A stretch of DNA of 64,000 nucleotides from CAZAYY01 sp964489525 (GTDB taxonomy: Bacteria; Chloroflexota; Anaerolineae; Anaerolineales; JABWBV01): assembly GCA_964489525.1 (NCBI GenBank), contig CAZAYY010000010.1:62001-126000 (forward strand), read 5' to 3'. The notes under the pieces are model-generated. The model worked only from the letters and a program-made list of their open reading frames with translations, was not told the origin of the DNA and searched no databases. Below are positions 31,356-40,520 of this stretch, in pieces. The position numbers and the translations under genes were made by a program. Position 1 is the first letter of the stretch; every line of letters begins with the position of its first letter.

Positions 31356-33107
31356 ATGCGAATAAAAATCTTAAAACCATTCCTCTGGTTAGGGGCGTTC
31401 GTTTTATTGGTTGGGCTTGCCTGCAACCTGACCAGTGCGGCCGTTCCCGCCACATCCCCGGCGCCAGAACAGCCCACGGCTGCTGTGCCAACAAACGCAC
31501 CCGCACCCACAACTGCCCCCGAACCCACCCCCACGGTTTCGCTGGCCATTTCCACTTTGCAAGACGCTAAGAAAGCTGTCATCCAAATTGAAGCCCAGGG
31601 AACCTTTGTTGACCCTGAATTTGGGCTTCAGCTCAATGCGGCTGGCCGCGGCTCCGGGTTCATTATTGACCCATCCGGCCTGGCGGTTACCAACAATCAT
31701 GTGGTCACCGGCGCTGCGCTGCTGCGGGTTTGGGTGGGTGGCGAAACCAACCCCCGCAACGCCCGGGTGGTGGCGGTTTCCGAGTGTTCGGACCTGGCCC
31801 TGATTGACATCGAGGGCGATGGCTACCCCTTCCTGGAATGGTACAACGGGACCATTGATGTCGGCCTGGATATGTACGTGGCCGGGTTCCCCCTGGGAGA
31901 CCCGGAATACACCCTGAGCCGGGGCGTGGTTTCCAAAGCCAGGGCCAATGGCGATTCGAACTGGGCATCGGTAGATTCTGTCCTTGAGTATGATGCCAAT
32001 TCGAACCCGGGCAATTCGGGTGGGCCGGTCATCACCGCCGATGGCAAGGTGATTGCCGTGCACTATGCCGGCAATTCCAGCACCCGCCAGGCTTTTGGTG
32101 TTGCCCGCGATACCGCCAAAAGCGTGGTGGAAGAACTGAAGAAAGGCCAGGACTACCTGTCCATCGGCGTCAACGGCACAGCCATTGCCGACCCCGAATC
32201 TGGCCTGTATGGAATTTGGGTGGCTTCGGTCAAATCTGGCTCTGTAGCTGACAAATCTGGCATCAAAGCAGGCGACATCATCTACAGCCTCGAAGGCCTA
32301 ATTCTCTCCACCGATGGCACCATGAAAGATTACTGCACCATTCTGCGCAGCCACCAGCCCAGCGATACCCTGACCATGGAAGTAATCCGGTTCTCGACGT
32401 ATGAATTTCTGGAAGGCCAGCTTAATGGGCGCGCCCTGGAAGTCACTGGCTTTTTCGGGGATACCGGTTCCGGCGGCACTGCTGGCGGCAGCACCGGCGG
32501 GAGTGCAGGCGGAGGCACCGGTGGAACCACTGGCGGAACCGACCGCGGCCCGTATTTCACCGAGGAATTTGACGACGGCGCCCCTGGCTGGACCTATTTC
32601 TTGATGAGCGGTGATGATAATCTCTGGGATCTGTATACCGAAGAAGGTTACCTGGGCTTTTACCTTTATGGAACGGATATTTGGGCCTACCTGACCTATG
32701 ATGAATATTATTACGCCGATGTCTGGATTGGGGCGGGCGTAGACAACTATGGCAGTGAAGATAACACCTTCAGCCTGGTTTGCCGCTACGGCGACCTTGG
32801 CTGGTATGAGTTCAGTGTTGCCAACGATGGCACCTATTGGATTTATGCCTACGATGAAGCCACCCAAAGCTACAATGAATTGACCAGCGGGTTTACAGAC
32901 GCAATGCTCCCCGGAAACAACAGCAATGAATTCATTGCATCCTGCCTGGGCAACGAGTTCACACTCTACATCAACGGCACCGTAGTGGACACAGCCATAG
33001 ACAACACCTACGGATTTTATGAAGGGCTGGTCGGCTTTTCGGTCTCGTCTTTCGACACCCCGGATGTCCAGATGGATGTGAATTGGTTCGCCATTGAAGA
33101 GCCCTAA
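31356..33107 (+). CDS. S1C (HtrA-like) serine protease lipoprotein with PDZ and C-terminal beta-sandwich domain
   Basis: The 583-residue lipoprotein has a lipobox ending at Cys23 (VGLAC) and a Pro/Thr spacer. The trypsin-like domain has the full triad: H115 (NNHVV), D146 (SDLALID) and S221 (GNSGGP). A PDZ domain follows (about 265-345, KAGDIIYSLEGLILSTDG). A glycine/threonine-rich linker (about 370-395) joins a 180-residue Tyr- and Asp-rich domain resembling laminin-G or other glycan-binding sandwiches. It is likely a surface quality-control protease, possibly linked to the sigma/anti-sigma pair upstream, though its own promoter separates them. Confidence 0.88.
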   Translation: MRIKILKPFLWLGAFVLLVGLACNLTSAAVPATSPAPEQPTAAVPTNAPAPTTAPEPTPTVSLAISTLQDAKKAVIQIEAQGTFVDPEFGLQLNAAGRGSGFIIDPSGLAVTNNHVVTGAALLRVWVGGETNPRNARVVAVSECSDLALIDIEGDGYPFLEWYNGTIDVGLDMYVAGFPLGDPEYTLSRGVVSKARANGDSNWASVDSVLEYDANSNPGNSGGPVITADGKVIAVHYAGNSSTRQAFGVARDTAKSVVEELKKGQDYLSIGVNGTAIADPESGLYGIWVASVKSGSVADKSGIKAGDIIYSLEGLILSTDGTMKDYCTILRSHQPSDTLTMEVIRFSTYEFLEGQLNGRALEVTGFFGDTGSGGTAGGSTGGSAGGGTGGTTGGTDRGPYFTEEFDDGAPGWTYFLMSGDDNLWDLYTEEGYLGFYLYGTDIWAYLTYDEYYYADVWIGAGVDNYGSEDNTFSLVCRYGDLGWYEFSVANDGTYWIYAYDEATQSYNELTSGFTDAMLPGNNSNEFIASCLGNEFTLYINGTVVDTAIDNTYGFYEGLVGFSVSSFDTPDVQMDVNWFAIEEP

Positions 33108-33134
33108 ACCAAACCGCTTTTTTTGACCCACGAT

Positions 33135-33172
33135 AACAACAACTCCCGAATTTGCATTCGGGAGTTGTTGTT
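33135..33172. terminator. bidirectional-looking intrinsic terminator
   Basis: Perfect 17-base arms (33135-33151 and 33156-33172) around TTGC, with the stem ending in TTGTTGTTT on one side and AACAACAA on the other. It terminates the protease gene and lies just ahead of the next lipoprotein promoter. Confidence 0.85.
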
Positions 33173-33206
33173 TATTCAGGTAGAATATTGCAAAAGGAAA
33201 CATTGT

Positions 33207-34355
33207 ATGACCCATTCGATCCGGTTCCAGTTCGCAATCTTTTTCCTGCTGTTGGTTCTAATCAGCAGTTTGGCAGGCTGCCAGGCCGGGGCTGCGCCTG
33301 TGGCAGAACCCCAACCAATCGCACCAACCAACCCCGCCCCCACTGAAGTGCCCACTGAAGTGCCCACGGCAGTACCCAGCCCGACCCCGCTGCCCACCAG
33401 CCTGCCCCCATCGCCCACCCTGCCGCCCACACCAGCAATCGCACCCACTTTCACCCCCGCTGAGTGGGTCGCACGCGGCTTAGAGCCAGCGCCGTACTGT
33501 TCAGCCGAAGGGCTGCTGTGCGCCCACGCCCCAACCGGCTGGCTCAACCAATTTGGAACCGGACAAATGGAATTAACCGCCCCCGACCAGACCGCCTATA
33601 TCAACCTGGAATTGATTTACACCATCACGCAGTACGACCCCCGGGACCTGGCTTTTTTTGCCGCCGCCCGCGAGGAAAACTATTTCCGGGGGTTTGATGC
33701 TTATGTACAAACCGCGGTGTTTGAAACCCCCAATGGCATTACGATTGAGAAAACGCTGGATTTCAGCGGCGTGGTGCAAAAGGTGGTTTCAACATACCGC
33801 CTGGCAGAACTGGCGGTTGTGGCAGTAGATTTTTGGGCAGATGCACCCATCTACCCTGGGTATGACCAGATTTTCCAGCGGGTGCTCGAAACAACCCAGG
33901 CCGCCTCTCCCCAGAACAGCACCCTGCCCCCGTACAGCTTCCGGCTGGATTTCTCAGACCCACAGGGATTCTCCACCTTCCAGGTGCCGCGCGATTGGAA
34001 CTACAGCCTGCGCACAGAAGGGGCCATCACCATCAACGAATTCCGCGCCCCAGACATCGCCGCACAAATTCAGCAGATTTCTTACCCCGATTTTTCCAGC
34101 AGCGGGGCGGCGCCGGAAGAAATGACGCTGCGGCTTGTGTCGGCCTACCTGTCACAGGATGCAGCGGGAACTTCGGTGGAAGAACTGGCCGATGGGGGCC
34201 TACGCGTAGAATGGTCCGGCCCGGGGAGTGGGTTCAGCATCGTCTATATTCGGGAGAATACGCTGCTTGTGCTTTCGTTTGAGGCGCCCCGTTTTGGCCT
34301 GGATGAGGTGATGCCGCTGTTTGAAGAACTGCTGCTGGCGTATTATGTCCCCTGA
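33207..34355 (+). CDS. lipoprotein of unknown function
   Basis: The 382-residue product has a signal peptide with lipobox LAGC (Cys25), a Pro/Thr/Val spacer (about 35-85) and a globular part made of two similar halves. Each contains a segment of the type Y-xx-R-xDF-x-FxVPxxW or APTGWLNQF, which recalls PsbP/MOG1-like folds. The relation is a guess from the pattern. The ATG at 33207 with AAAGGAA upstream is chosen because the longer frame starts inside the terminator. Confidence 0.6.
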   Translation: MTHSIRFQFAIFFLLLVLISSLAGCQAGAAPVAEPQPIAPTNPAPTEVPTEVPTAVPSPTPLPTSLPPSPTLPPTPAIAPTFTPAEWVARGLEPAPYCSAEGLLCAHAPTGWLNQFGTGQMELTAPDQTAYINLELIYTITQYDPRDLAFFAAAREENYFRGFDAYVQTAVFETPNGITIEKTLDFSGVVQKVVSTYRLAELAVVAVDFWADAPIYPGYDQIFQRVLETTQAASPQNSTLPPYSFRLDFSDPQGFSTFQVPRDWNYSLRTEGAITINEFRAPDIAAQIQQISYPDFSSSGAAPEEMTLRLVSAYLSQDAAGTSVEELADGGLRVEWSGPGSGFSIVYIRENTLLVLSFEAPRFGLDEVMPLFEELLLAYYVP

Positions 34356-34360
34356 CTGGG

Positions 34361-37276
34361 TTATCGTTCCACTGTAAAGACAACCTGGGTTTCGCTCTGG
34401 TTGCCTGCCCGGTCATAGGCAATGGCCGAAAGGGAATATTCGCCCACGGAAACCCCCAGGGAGAATGCAAAAGGCGCCTGGGTAAGGGTGGTTTGCAGCC
34501 TGCCGTTCAAGAATACCTCCACCCGATCAAGGGCCAGTTCGTCCTGGGCGTTTAGCTGAACCGTAATCCTGCGGGTTTCGGCTGCGGGGAACACCTGGTC
34601 TTGTTCGGGGTAGGTGAACCCAACTTCAGGCGGCTGGTTGTCCACTGTAACCTGCAAAATCGAGGTTTGGGTGCGCCGGTCAGCGGCAATCACCTGCAAA
34701 CGGATGGCAAACAGTCCGTTCAACCCGGCGGTATCCCAGGCCGCCAGGAGATCATCTTCAACCGGCAGTGGCTGCTCTTCCCCCACCAGCAGCCACTGCT
34801 GGGGGTTCAACCCCTGGCCCACCTGCACCCGGTAGCTGGCAAAATCAGCGCCAGCAGCCGTGCCAAGAATATCCACCACACCCCGCACATAGGCAAACAT
34901 GGCTGGCCGGGAAACCTGCGCCCCGGCTGGCTGGTTGGCTGGCATGGAAACCAGGTCGTAGACTTCGGGAGGTGTGGGAACCCCGGCAGACTGCGCCCAG
35001 CCTGCCGCTTCGGGGGGAACCACCATGTACACCCTTGTTTCAACCAGGGAGGGAGGGGTAAAAACGGTGGCAAGATAGCCAGTTTCTCGGTTGATTTGAA
35101 AACGACGATACAGTGTGTCGTACTGAACCGGTTCACTGCCTGGGGCAAAAACCTCGCGCACCGTAACCGGGCAGTCCTGGGTGGGAAGCTGGCCGGAAGG
35201 GTCACAAACCTCAATTGTGCTGATACCCGGCGGGGTTCGCCAGGCTTCTGGAGGCAAATCCTGGCTGGAGACTTTTGCCAGCGCGTGCCAGGCACCTGCG
35301 GCAGCCAGCGCAGGCACGGTGCCTGGCACGCCACCTGCGGGTTGACTGGCGCCAATCCACACACCCACAATACGTTGCGGGGTTTGGCCGACAGCCCAGC
35401 TTTGCTGCTGGTCACTGGTGCGGCCAATTTTTACAGCGGCCGGACGGCCAATTTCCAACACATTCGGGTGCCCAAGGCTGGGCCAACGGGCCGCTTCATC
35501 GCTGAGAATGTTGACCAAAAGATAGGCCAGTTGGGCACTGATCACAGGCCGGGCCTGGGGCGGGCCGGCGTCGTACAAAATATTGCCAAAAACATCTTCT
35601 ACCCGCAGCATTGCCCCTGGCGAGAGCGTGGGCACACCCGGCAAAAATTCGGCCTGCCCTGCCAACCCGTATGGATACCCCACCAACACCCCTTGCGCAC
35701 CAAATGCCCCAAAGGCATGCGCTGCGTCCAACAAAGAAAGGCTGCCACCATCAAAAATCAGCCCAAGGGCGCTTTCCCCAGGGGGAACGTTCAGCGCGGG
35801 CAGGCCAAGCTGCTGGGCAGTTTTCCAAACGGTTTCAGGCCCAACCAGCCCAAGCGCAAACACAGCCGGGGCAAGGTAATCGTTGGCAAGGGCGGTGCGC
35901 ATGCGCATGGGGCCATGCGAAACGCCGTCCAGGTTGGGGGTAACGGATATGCCAACGGGCAGGCTGGCTGGAATATCCCAAACCAGGGAGGCAGGGTTAA
36001 AGCCGCGGGTGAAGGCACTCAGGTATACATACGGGGTTAAGAGCGAACCCGGGGGTGGTGCAGCAAGCCGGTTTAAGGGCTGGCCATCTGCTGCCAATGC
36101 TGCCAGAGCCAACACCTGCCCTGAGGCGGGGTCCAGCACCACCACATTGCCGGCAGTGTTCGGGGGCAGGGCCTGGCCTGGATTGTCCAGGCTGGGCAGC
36201 AGCCGGGCCCCTGTACACTGCGGGGCGATGCTGGTGCTGGCCTGTTCGGGCGCAACGAAGCGGGAAAGCTGGGCTGCCAACACACATTCCGCCTGGGATT
36301 GCAGCGCCGCGTCCAGCGTGGTCACAACCCGGTAGCCCCCCCTTTGCAGTTCTTCAAGTGTAAAAAGGCCTGTAAGCTGGTTTTGGACAAGGTTCAAAAA
36401 TGCATCGGTGCCAGCAAATGCGGCGGGCGGCTCGATGCGCACGTTTGGGCGAGCAGCCCGGGCAGCCTGCAAAGCGGCAGGTTCGGCCAGGCCCTGGGTC
36501 TCCATTTGCTGTAAGACCTCAATCTGGCGTTCAAAAGCGGCTTCAGGAGTGTCTATTGGATTCAAGGCAGGCGCGTCCAGGATGGCGGCAAGCAGGGCGG
36601 CTTCCGCCAGGGTGAGGGCAGCGGCATGCTTGTCAAAATACAGTCGGGCCGCCGGCTCAACCCCATAAGCCAGCTTGCCAAAGTGGGCACTGGTTAAGTA
36701 CCAGGCCAACACCTGCTCGCGGCCATACTGGCGGGTTAGCTGGGCGGCCAGCAGGCGCTCGCGCAGCGAACGGCGCAGCCCTGGGGCTTCGTCCTGGGTC
36801 AGCAGTGTCGAAACCAGGCGCAGGGCAATGGTGTTGGGCTGCTGGCCTGTCCAATCGCCGGGCAAATAGCCAGCGTGCTGCCAGAATGTCGGGTCAATGG
36901 CGGCCACCACGGCATCTACCAGGGTTTTGGGAATGTAATTTTCCTGGCTGTTATCCAGAGTGAGTGGGATGCGCGGGCCAGCCAGTGGATTGGCCATTTC
37001 ATACAACACCACCTGACCGGTGCGGTCGGTAAATGAGGTGGGATGCAGCAAGCGTCCATCCGGGCCATCCAGCAGGCCAGGCAGTGCCGCTACCGAAGGC
37101 AGCCCGGCAGTAATTTGGACGTAAAACAGTGCCGCTGCAACAGCCCCCAAGGCCAAAACCAGGCTGAATGCCAGCGCCAGACCAACCGCCAGCCGGCGTA
37201 GCCGCTGGACTGTGGCACGTTCGGCACGCTCGCGCCGGCGGGAACGGGCGCGAATGACATCTACCGGGGTTTGCAT
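34361..37276 (-). CDS. penicillin-binding protein 1-like protein with degenerate active sites
   Basis: The 971-residue protein has a basic N-terminus, one membrane anchor (about 30-52), a glycosyltransferase-51-like domain (about 75-240), a transpeptidase-like domain (about 375-650) and C-terminal Ig-like domains (about 880-970). The order matches class A penicillin-binding proteins. However, the GT51 catalytic Glu (ED of E-D-x-x-F) is Ile127 in AAIDPTFW. The transpeptidase SxxK is SLLT (Ser411, Thr414), and KTG is KIG (616-618). It is therefore probably not catalytic and may be a structural or regulatory pseudoenzyme. The ATG at 37276 is used. Confidence 0.82.
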   Translation of the reverse strand: MQTPVDVIRARSRRRERAERATVQRLRRLAVGLALAFSLVLALGAVAAALFYVQITAGLPSVAALPGLLDGPDGRLLHPTSFTDRTGQVVLYEMANPLAGPRIPLTLDNSQENYIPKTLVDAVVAAIDPTFWQHAGYLPGDWTGQQPNTIALRLVSTLLTQDEAPGLRRSLRERLLAAQLTRQYGREQVLAWYLTSAHFGKLAYGVEPAARLYFDKHAAALTLAEAALLAAILDAPALNPIDTPEAAFERQIEVLQQMETQGLAEPAALQAARAARPNVRIEPPAAFAGTDAFLNLVQNQLTGLFTLEELQRGGYRVVTTLDAALQSQAECVLAAQLSRFVAPEQASTSIAPQCTGARLLPSLDNPGQALPPNTAGNVVVLDPASGQVLALAALAADGQPLNRLAAPPPGSLLTPYVYLSAFTRGFNPASLVWDIPASLPVGISVTPNLDGVSHGPMRMRTALANDYLAPAVFALGLVGPETVWKTAQQLGLPALNVPPGESALGLIFDGGSLSLLDAAHAFGAFGAQGVLVGYPYGLAGQAEFLPGVPTLSPGAMLRVEDVFGNILYDAGPPQARPVISAQLAYLLVNILSDEAARWPSLGHPNVLEIGRPAAVKIGRTSDQQQSWAVGQTPQRIVGVWIGASQPAGGVPGTVPALAAAGAWHALAKVSSQDLPPEAWRTPPGISTIEVCDPSGQLPTQDCPVTVREVFAPGSEPVQYDTLYRRFQINRETGYLATVFTPPSLVETRVYMVVPPEAAGWAQSAGVPTPPEVYDLVSMPANQPAGAQVSRPAMFAYVRGVVDILGTAAGADFASYRVQVGQGLNPQQWLLVGEEQPLPVEDDLLAAWDTAGLNGLFAIRLQVIAADRRTQTSILQVTVDNQPPEVGFTYPEQDQVFPAAETRRITVQLNAQDELALDRVEVFLNGRLQTTLTQAPFAFSLGVSVGEYSLSAIAYDRAGNQSETQVVFTVER

Positions 37277-37345
37277 ACAGGCAATTGTACAACAAAACCG
37301 CCTCCGTAGGGGTGATATCCCAACATAAGGTGTACGCAAATGTCC

Positions 37346-37371
37346 AACCCCCCCTGGCAGGCCAGGGGGTT
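37346..37371. repeat. GC-rich hairpin between divergent genes
   Basis: AACCCCCCCTGG pairs with CCAGGGGGTT around CAGG. There is no T-run. The sequence lies between the divergent penicillin-binding-protein and aminotransferase genes, upstream of the -10 box at 37389. Confidence 0.4.
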
Positions 37372-37385
37372 CAGCGCCTGCATCA

Positions 37386-37394
37386 TGCTATAAT
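37386..37394 (+). promoter_or_regulatory. extended -10 promoter of the aminotransferase gene
   Basis: TGCTATAAT is an extended -10 element (TGnTATAAT; TATAAT at 37389-37394). No -35 box is obvious, which is common for extended -10 promoters. The leader is about 65 bases and ends with AAAGGAG before the ATG at 37467. Confidence 0.55.
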
Positions 37395-37466
37395 CAAGCT
37401 GGGCGCGGTGTGAACCGCTGGTTCTTACCCCTGACACCTGTGCATCTTAAGTAAAGGAGCGGCGAT

Positions 37467-38612
37467 ATGACCCAACAACCCGATTGGGAAACCTGGAGAG
37501 CCGAATTTCCCGGGCTGCAGAAGTCCACCTACATGAACACCGTTTCGCTGGGCCAGCTGTCGCGGCGTTCGCGTTCTGCGGTCAACCGATTTTTGGATCT
37601 ATGGACCGAGCGCGGCGCCTCTGCCTGGTATGCCTATTGGCTGCAAGAAATTGACGGCCTGCGCCGGGAATTTGCCCGTTTGGTGGGGGCCTCGGTTGAA
37701 GAAGTGGCCGTGCTGCCCAACATCTCTTCGGCATTGGGCGCCATCAGCGCCAACCTCAACATCTCCCAAAGACCCAAGGTGGTTTCGTGTGCGCTGGATT
37801 TCCCCACTCAAACCCACCATTTTTTGGCCTTACGCGAAAAAGGCGTTCATGTTGAAATCGTCCCCAGCCCAGACAACGTGGGCGTGCCCCTGGAAGCCTT
37901 TGAACACGCCATTGACGAACAAACTGCGCTGGTTGCCACCAGCAGGGTGTACTTCACCAGCGGCTATATTCAGGATGTAAAAACCCTGGCCAGGCTGGCG
38001 CATGCCAAAGGCGCCCTCTGCCTGGTGGACGACTACCAGGGCACCGGGCAGGTGCCGATTGATGTCAAACAAACCGGGGTAGACATTTTGATGACGGGGG
38101 GACTGAAATGGCTGATTGGCGGCCCTGGGGTTGCCTATATGTATGTGCGCCGGGAACTCATCCCCAAGCTGCATCCCGGCGTGGCTGGCTGGTTTGGCAG
38201 CGACCGCCAGTTCGATTTCGACCCGTTTGCGTTTTCACCGCGCCCGGACGCCCGACGCTTTGAAGCCGGAACCCCGGCCGTTGGGGCTGTCTATGCGGCC
38301 AAAGCCGGGCTGGAAATCATCAATGAAATCGGGCCGGAAGCCATTCGCAGCCGGGCACATGCCCTGAACCAGGACCTGGTTGCCCGGCTCCAGGCACGCG
38401 GCTACTCGCTGCGCATCCCGGCCAACCCGGACCAGCAGGCTGCCATCACCATTTTGGAAGCCGAAAACAATGCCGAAATTGTCAGCAAGCTGGCCGACCG
38501 GCGCATTATCGTAGACAAACGCCCCAGGGCTGTGCGCCTTTCCACCTACTTCTACAACACCTTTGATGAAAACGAAATCCTGGTCAGCGCGCTGGACGAG
38601 ATTCTGGGCTGA
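37467..38612 (+). CDS. class V aminotransferase family protein
   Basis: The 381-residue PLP enzyme resembles the cysteine-desulfurase/kynureninase/isopenicillin-epimerase group. The cofactor-binding segments are LPNISSALG, DDYQGTGQVPIDV (Asp for the pyridine nitrogen) and MTGGLKWLIGGPG with the Schiff-base Lys. It lacks the Cys loop of class II cysteine desulfurases, so an aminotransferase, lyase or epimerase role is more likely. Preceded by AAAGGAG. No metabolic neighbours help to name the substrate. Confidence 0.82.
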   Translation: MTQQPDWETWRAEFPGLQKSTYMNTVSLGQLSRRSRSAVNRFLDLWTERGASAWYAYWLQEIDGLRREFARLVGASVEEVAVLPNISSALGAISANLNISQRPKVVSCALDFPTQTHHFLALREKGVHVEIVPSPDNVGVPLEAFEHAIDEQTALVATSRVYFTSGYIQDVKTLARLAHAKGALCLVDDYQGTGQVPIDVKQTGVDILMTGGLKWLIGGPGVAYMYVRRELIPKLHPGVAGWFGSDRQFDFDPFAFSPRPDARRFEAGTPAVGAVYAAKAGLEIINEIGPEAIRSRAHALNQDLVARLQARGYSLRIPANPDQQAAITILEAENNAEIVSKLADRRIIVDKRPRAVRLSTYFYNTFDENEILVSALDEILG

Positions 38613-38653
38613 ATTCTGCACAAAAATCACCGGTTGACGATACAATACAGGCA

Positions 38654-39013
38654 ATGAGACGCTGGCTTTTTTTCCTCCTGGCCATTGGGCTGGGTTTTTT
38701 CCTGGGCTGGTACTACACCACCTCGGTTGACCCTGTCCAGGTGATTGACACCACCCCCGACACCCTGCGAACCGACTACCAGACCGATTATGTTCTGATG
38801 GTCGCAGAGGTATATCAAAGCCAGGGCGACCCATCCCAGGCAGCCCGCAGCCTGGCCCTGCTGGGCGCACCCAACCCGGCAGAAAGCGTGCGGACGGCGC
38901 TTCAGTTCGCCACAGATAACAACTACCCCGAAGCGGAGCAGGCTTTGCTGCTCGGTTTACTCACTGGCCTGCAGCAGTGGAACCCTTCCCCGGCAGGAGC
39001 CGCCACCCCATGA
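38654..39013 (+). CDS. small membrane-anchored protein, paralogue of the downstream gene
   Basis: A protein of 119 residues with one N-terminal membrane helix (FFLLAIGLGFFLGWYY), then VDPVQVIDTTPDTLRTDYQTDYVLMVAEVY. The same pattern (VPVQIADTSPAALREDFKREYLVQIALAF) is found in the following gene, so they are tandem paralogues. A TACAAT box (38641-38646) ends 7 bases before the ATG, another leaderless candidate. The stop codon overlaps the next start (ATGA). Function unknown. Confidence 0.65.
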   Translation: MRRWLFFLLAIGLGFFLGWYYTTSVDPVQVIDTTPDTLRTDYQTDYVLMVAEVYQSQGDPSQAARSLALLGAPNPAESVRTALQFATDNNYPEAEQALLLGLLTGLQQWNPSPAGAATP

Positions 39014-39930
39014 CCGAAGAACGCCGCGGCCCGTGGTACCTGTTTACTGGCTTGTTTATTGGCCTGGTGCTTGGCCTTTTTGCCGGCTGGATGTTGGTGC
39101 CTGTTCAAATCGCGGATACCTCCCCCGCTGCATTGCGCGAAGATTTTAAACGCGAATACCTCGTACAAATTGCCCTGGCTTTCGCCGCAACCAATGATGA
39201 GCAGCGCGCCCAATCGCGACTGGCTTTGCTGAGAGACTCCAACCTGCCAGAAACCGTGGCGGCCCTGGCTCAGCGTTCCCTGGCAGATGGACGCCCCGAA
39301 GCCGAAGTGCAGGCCTTGGGGTTGTTGGTCCCGGTGGCCAGCAACCTGAATTCGGCACCCACCGCTGCCCCGGCTTTCACAACCACGCAGGAACCCAGCG
39401 CAACCCCCACCCTGGAACCCACGGCCACCCCAACCCAGACCCCCAGCCCGACCACAGCCCCCAGCGCCACCCCCACCCAAACCACCCGGCCTTCCAACAC
39501 GCCTGAAATCACGGGCACACTCCCCACCCAGGAAGCCAGCGCCACCCCAACCCCCAGCCCAGAACCCAGCGCCACCCCAACGCCAACCCCCACCCCGGCC
39601 TCGCCGTTTATCCTGGAAGCCCGCAACCGGCTGTGCAGCCTGGATTACCCCGAACCGCGCCTGATTGTGCGCACCCGCAACGCCGCCGGTGGCCCCGTTC
39701 CGGGGGTCGAAATTATCATCAACTGGCCCGGAAATGAAGAGCACTTTTTCACGGGTTTGAAACCCGAACTGGGACTGGATTACGCAGATTTCACCCTGAC
39801 CCCCTTCATCTCCTATACCCTGCGGTTGGAAGACGGCAGCCAGCGGCTGACCGACCTGGCCACAGAAGAATGCACCACCGCCGGGGTAAAAACCTGGGTG
39901 TCCTGGGAACTGATTTTTGCCCAACCTTAA
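39010..39930 (+). CDS. membrane-anchored protein with Thr/Pro-rich linker
   Basis: The 306-residue product has an N-terminal membrane helix (FTGLFIGLVLGLFAGWML), an alpha-helical region like that of the upstream paralogue (to about 115), a long TPT/ATPTPSP linker (about 120-195) and a C-terminal beta-rich domain (about 200-306, NRLCSLDYPEPRLIVRTRN) exposed outside the cell. Start ATG 39010 overlaps the previous stop by 4 bases. The C-terminal domain may bind ligands; nothing more can be said. Confidence 0.7.
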   Translation: MTEERRGPWYLFTGLFIGLVLGLFAGWMLVPVQIADTSPAALREDFKREYLVQIALAFAATNDEQRAQSRLALLRDSNLPETVAALAQRSLADGRPEAEVQALGLLVPVASNLNSAPTAAPAFTTTQEPSATPTLEPTATPTQTPSPTTAPSATPTQTTRPSNTPEITGTLPTQEASATPTPSPEPSATPTPTPTPASPFILEARNRLCSLDYPEPRLIVRTRNAAGGPVPGVEIIINWPGNEEHFFTGLKPELGLDYADFTLTPFISYTLRLEDGSQRLTDLATEECTTAGVKTWVSWELIFAQP

Positions 39931-40490
39931 GGGCTGGCTTTCAAACGGGCATAGCCCTTTTCCCCCAATAAATAGCGAAGTTCTTCTTCAAAAATAAGAA
40001 CCAACGGGGCACCCTGGCTGGCCCGGCGCAGGCAGCTGGCTGGTTCATCCACCATTTCTGCGGCGGCGTCCAGGGTGATGCGCCCTTCTTCGTCCAGGTC
40101 CAGGGGATGTAAAATGCAGTAAAAGGGTTTATAACGCCAGGGGTGCAGCCCGGCAGCCTGGGCGGCACTTTGGAGTGCACATTGAAAATCAGGGCGCATG
40201 AAGATACAGGCTGTCCCACCATAATGGTCAGGGGATTCAACCACGCTGGTGTGGACGACTTCGCCGCTCAGGGCGTGCCTGTCGGCGGCGCGGCGGTCAT
40301 CAAACCATAAAGCCGGGTCTGCGTGTTCGGGGGGCAGGTGGGGAATCAATAGCCGGGCATTGCGCAAGATTTCGGATGCCTGGTGCTGGTCTACCCAGGC
40401 ACCATACACACAGCAGGCCGCCTGGCAGTTGGGGAAACCGCAGCGCTGCACAGCCTCAATGTCCCGCATCCGGGGGTTTACCCGCTGCAT
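39927..40490 (-). CDS. DUF3109 family cysteine-cluster protein
   Basis: The 187-residue protein contains CGFPNCQAACCVYGAWVD near its start and later CIF, CALQ, YCILHPL and CLRR, the cysteine pattern of the DUF3109 family, putative metal-binding proteins of the YkgJ kind. The function is not established. ATG 40490 is used because a GAGGG element lies upstream; ATG 40469 just before DIEAVQRCG is also possible. The last bases overlap convergently with the plus-strand gene ending at 39930. Confidence 0.7.
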   Translation of the reverse strand: MQRVNPRMRDIEAVQRCGFPNCQAACCVYGAWVDQHQASEILRNARLLIPHLPPEHADPALWFDDRRAADRHALSGEVVHTSVVESPDHYGGTACIFMRPDFQCALQSAAQAAGLHPWRYKPFYCILHPLDLDEEGRITLDAAAEMVDEPASCLRRASQGAPLVLIFEEELRYLLGEKGYARLKASP

Positions 40491-40520
40491 ACCCTGGCCC
40501 TCGTGCCCCAAAGCGTGGTT

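Noticed and set aside
34601..36040. 479-codon frame antisense to the penicillin-binding-like gene
   Set aside because: No recognisable domain; explained by GC-rich third positions of the real gene.
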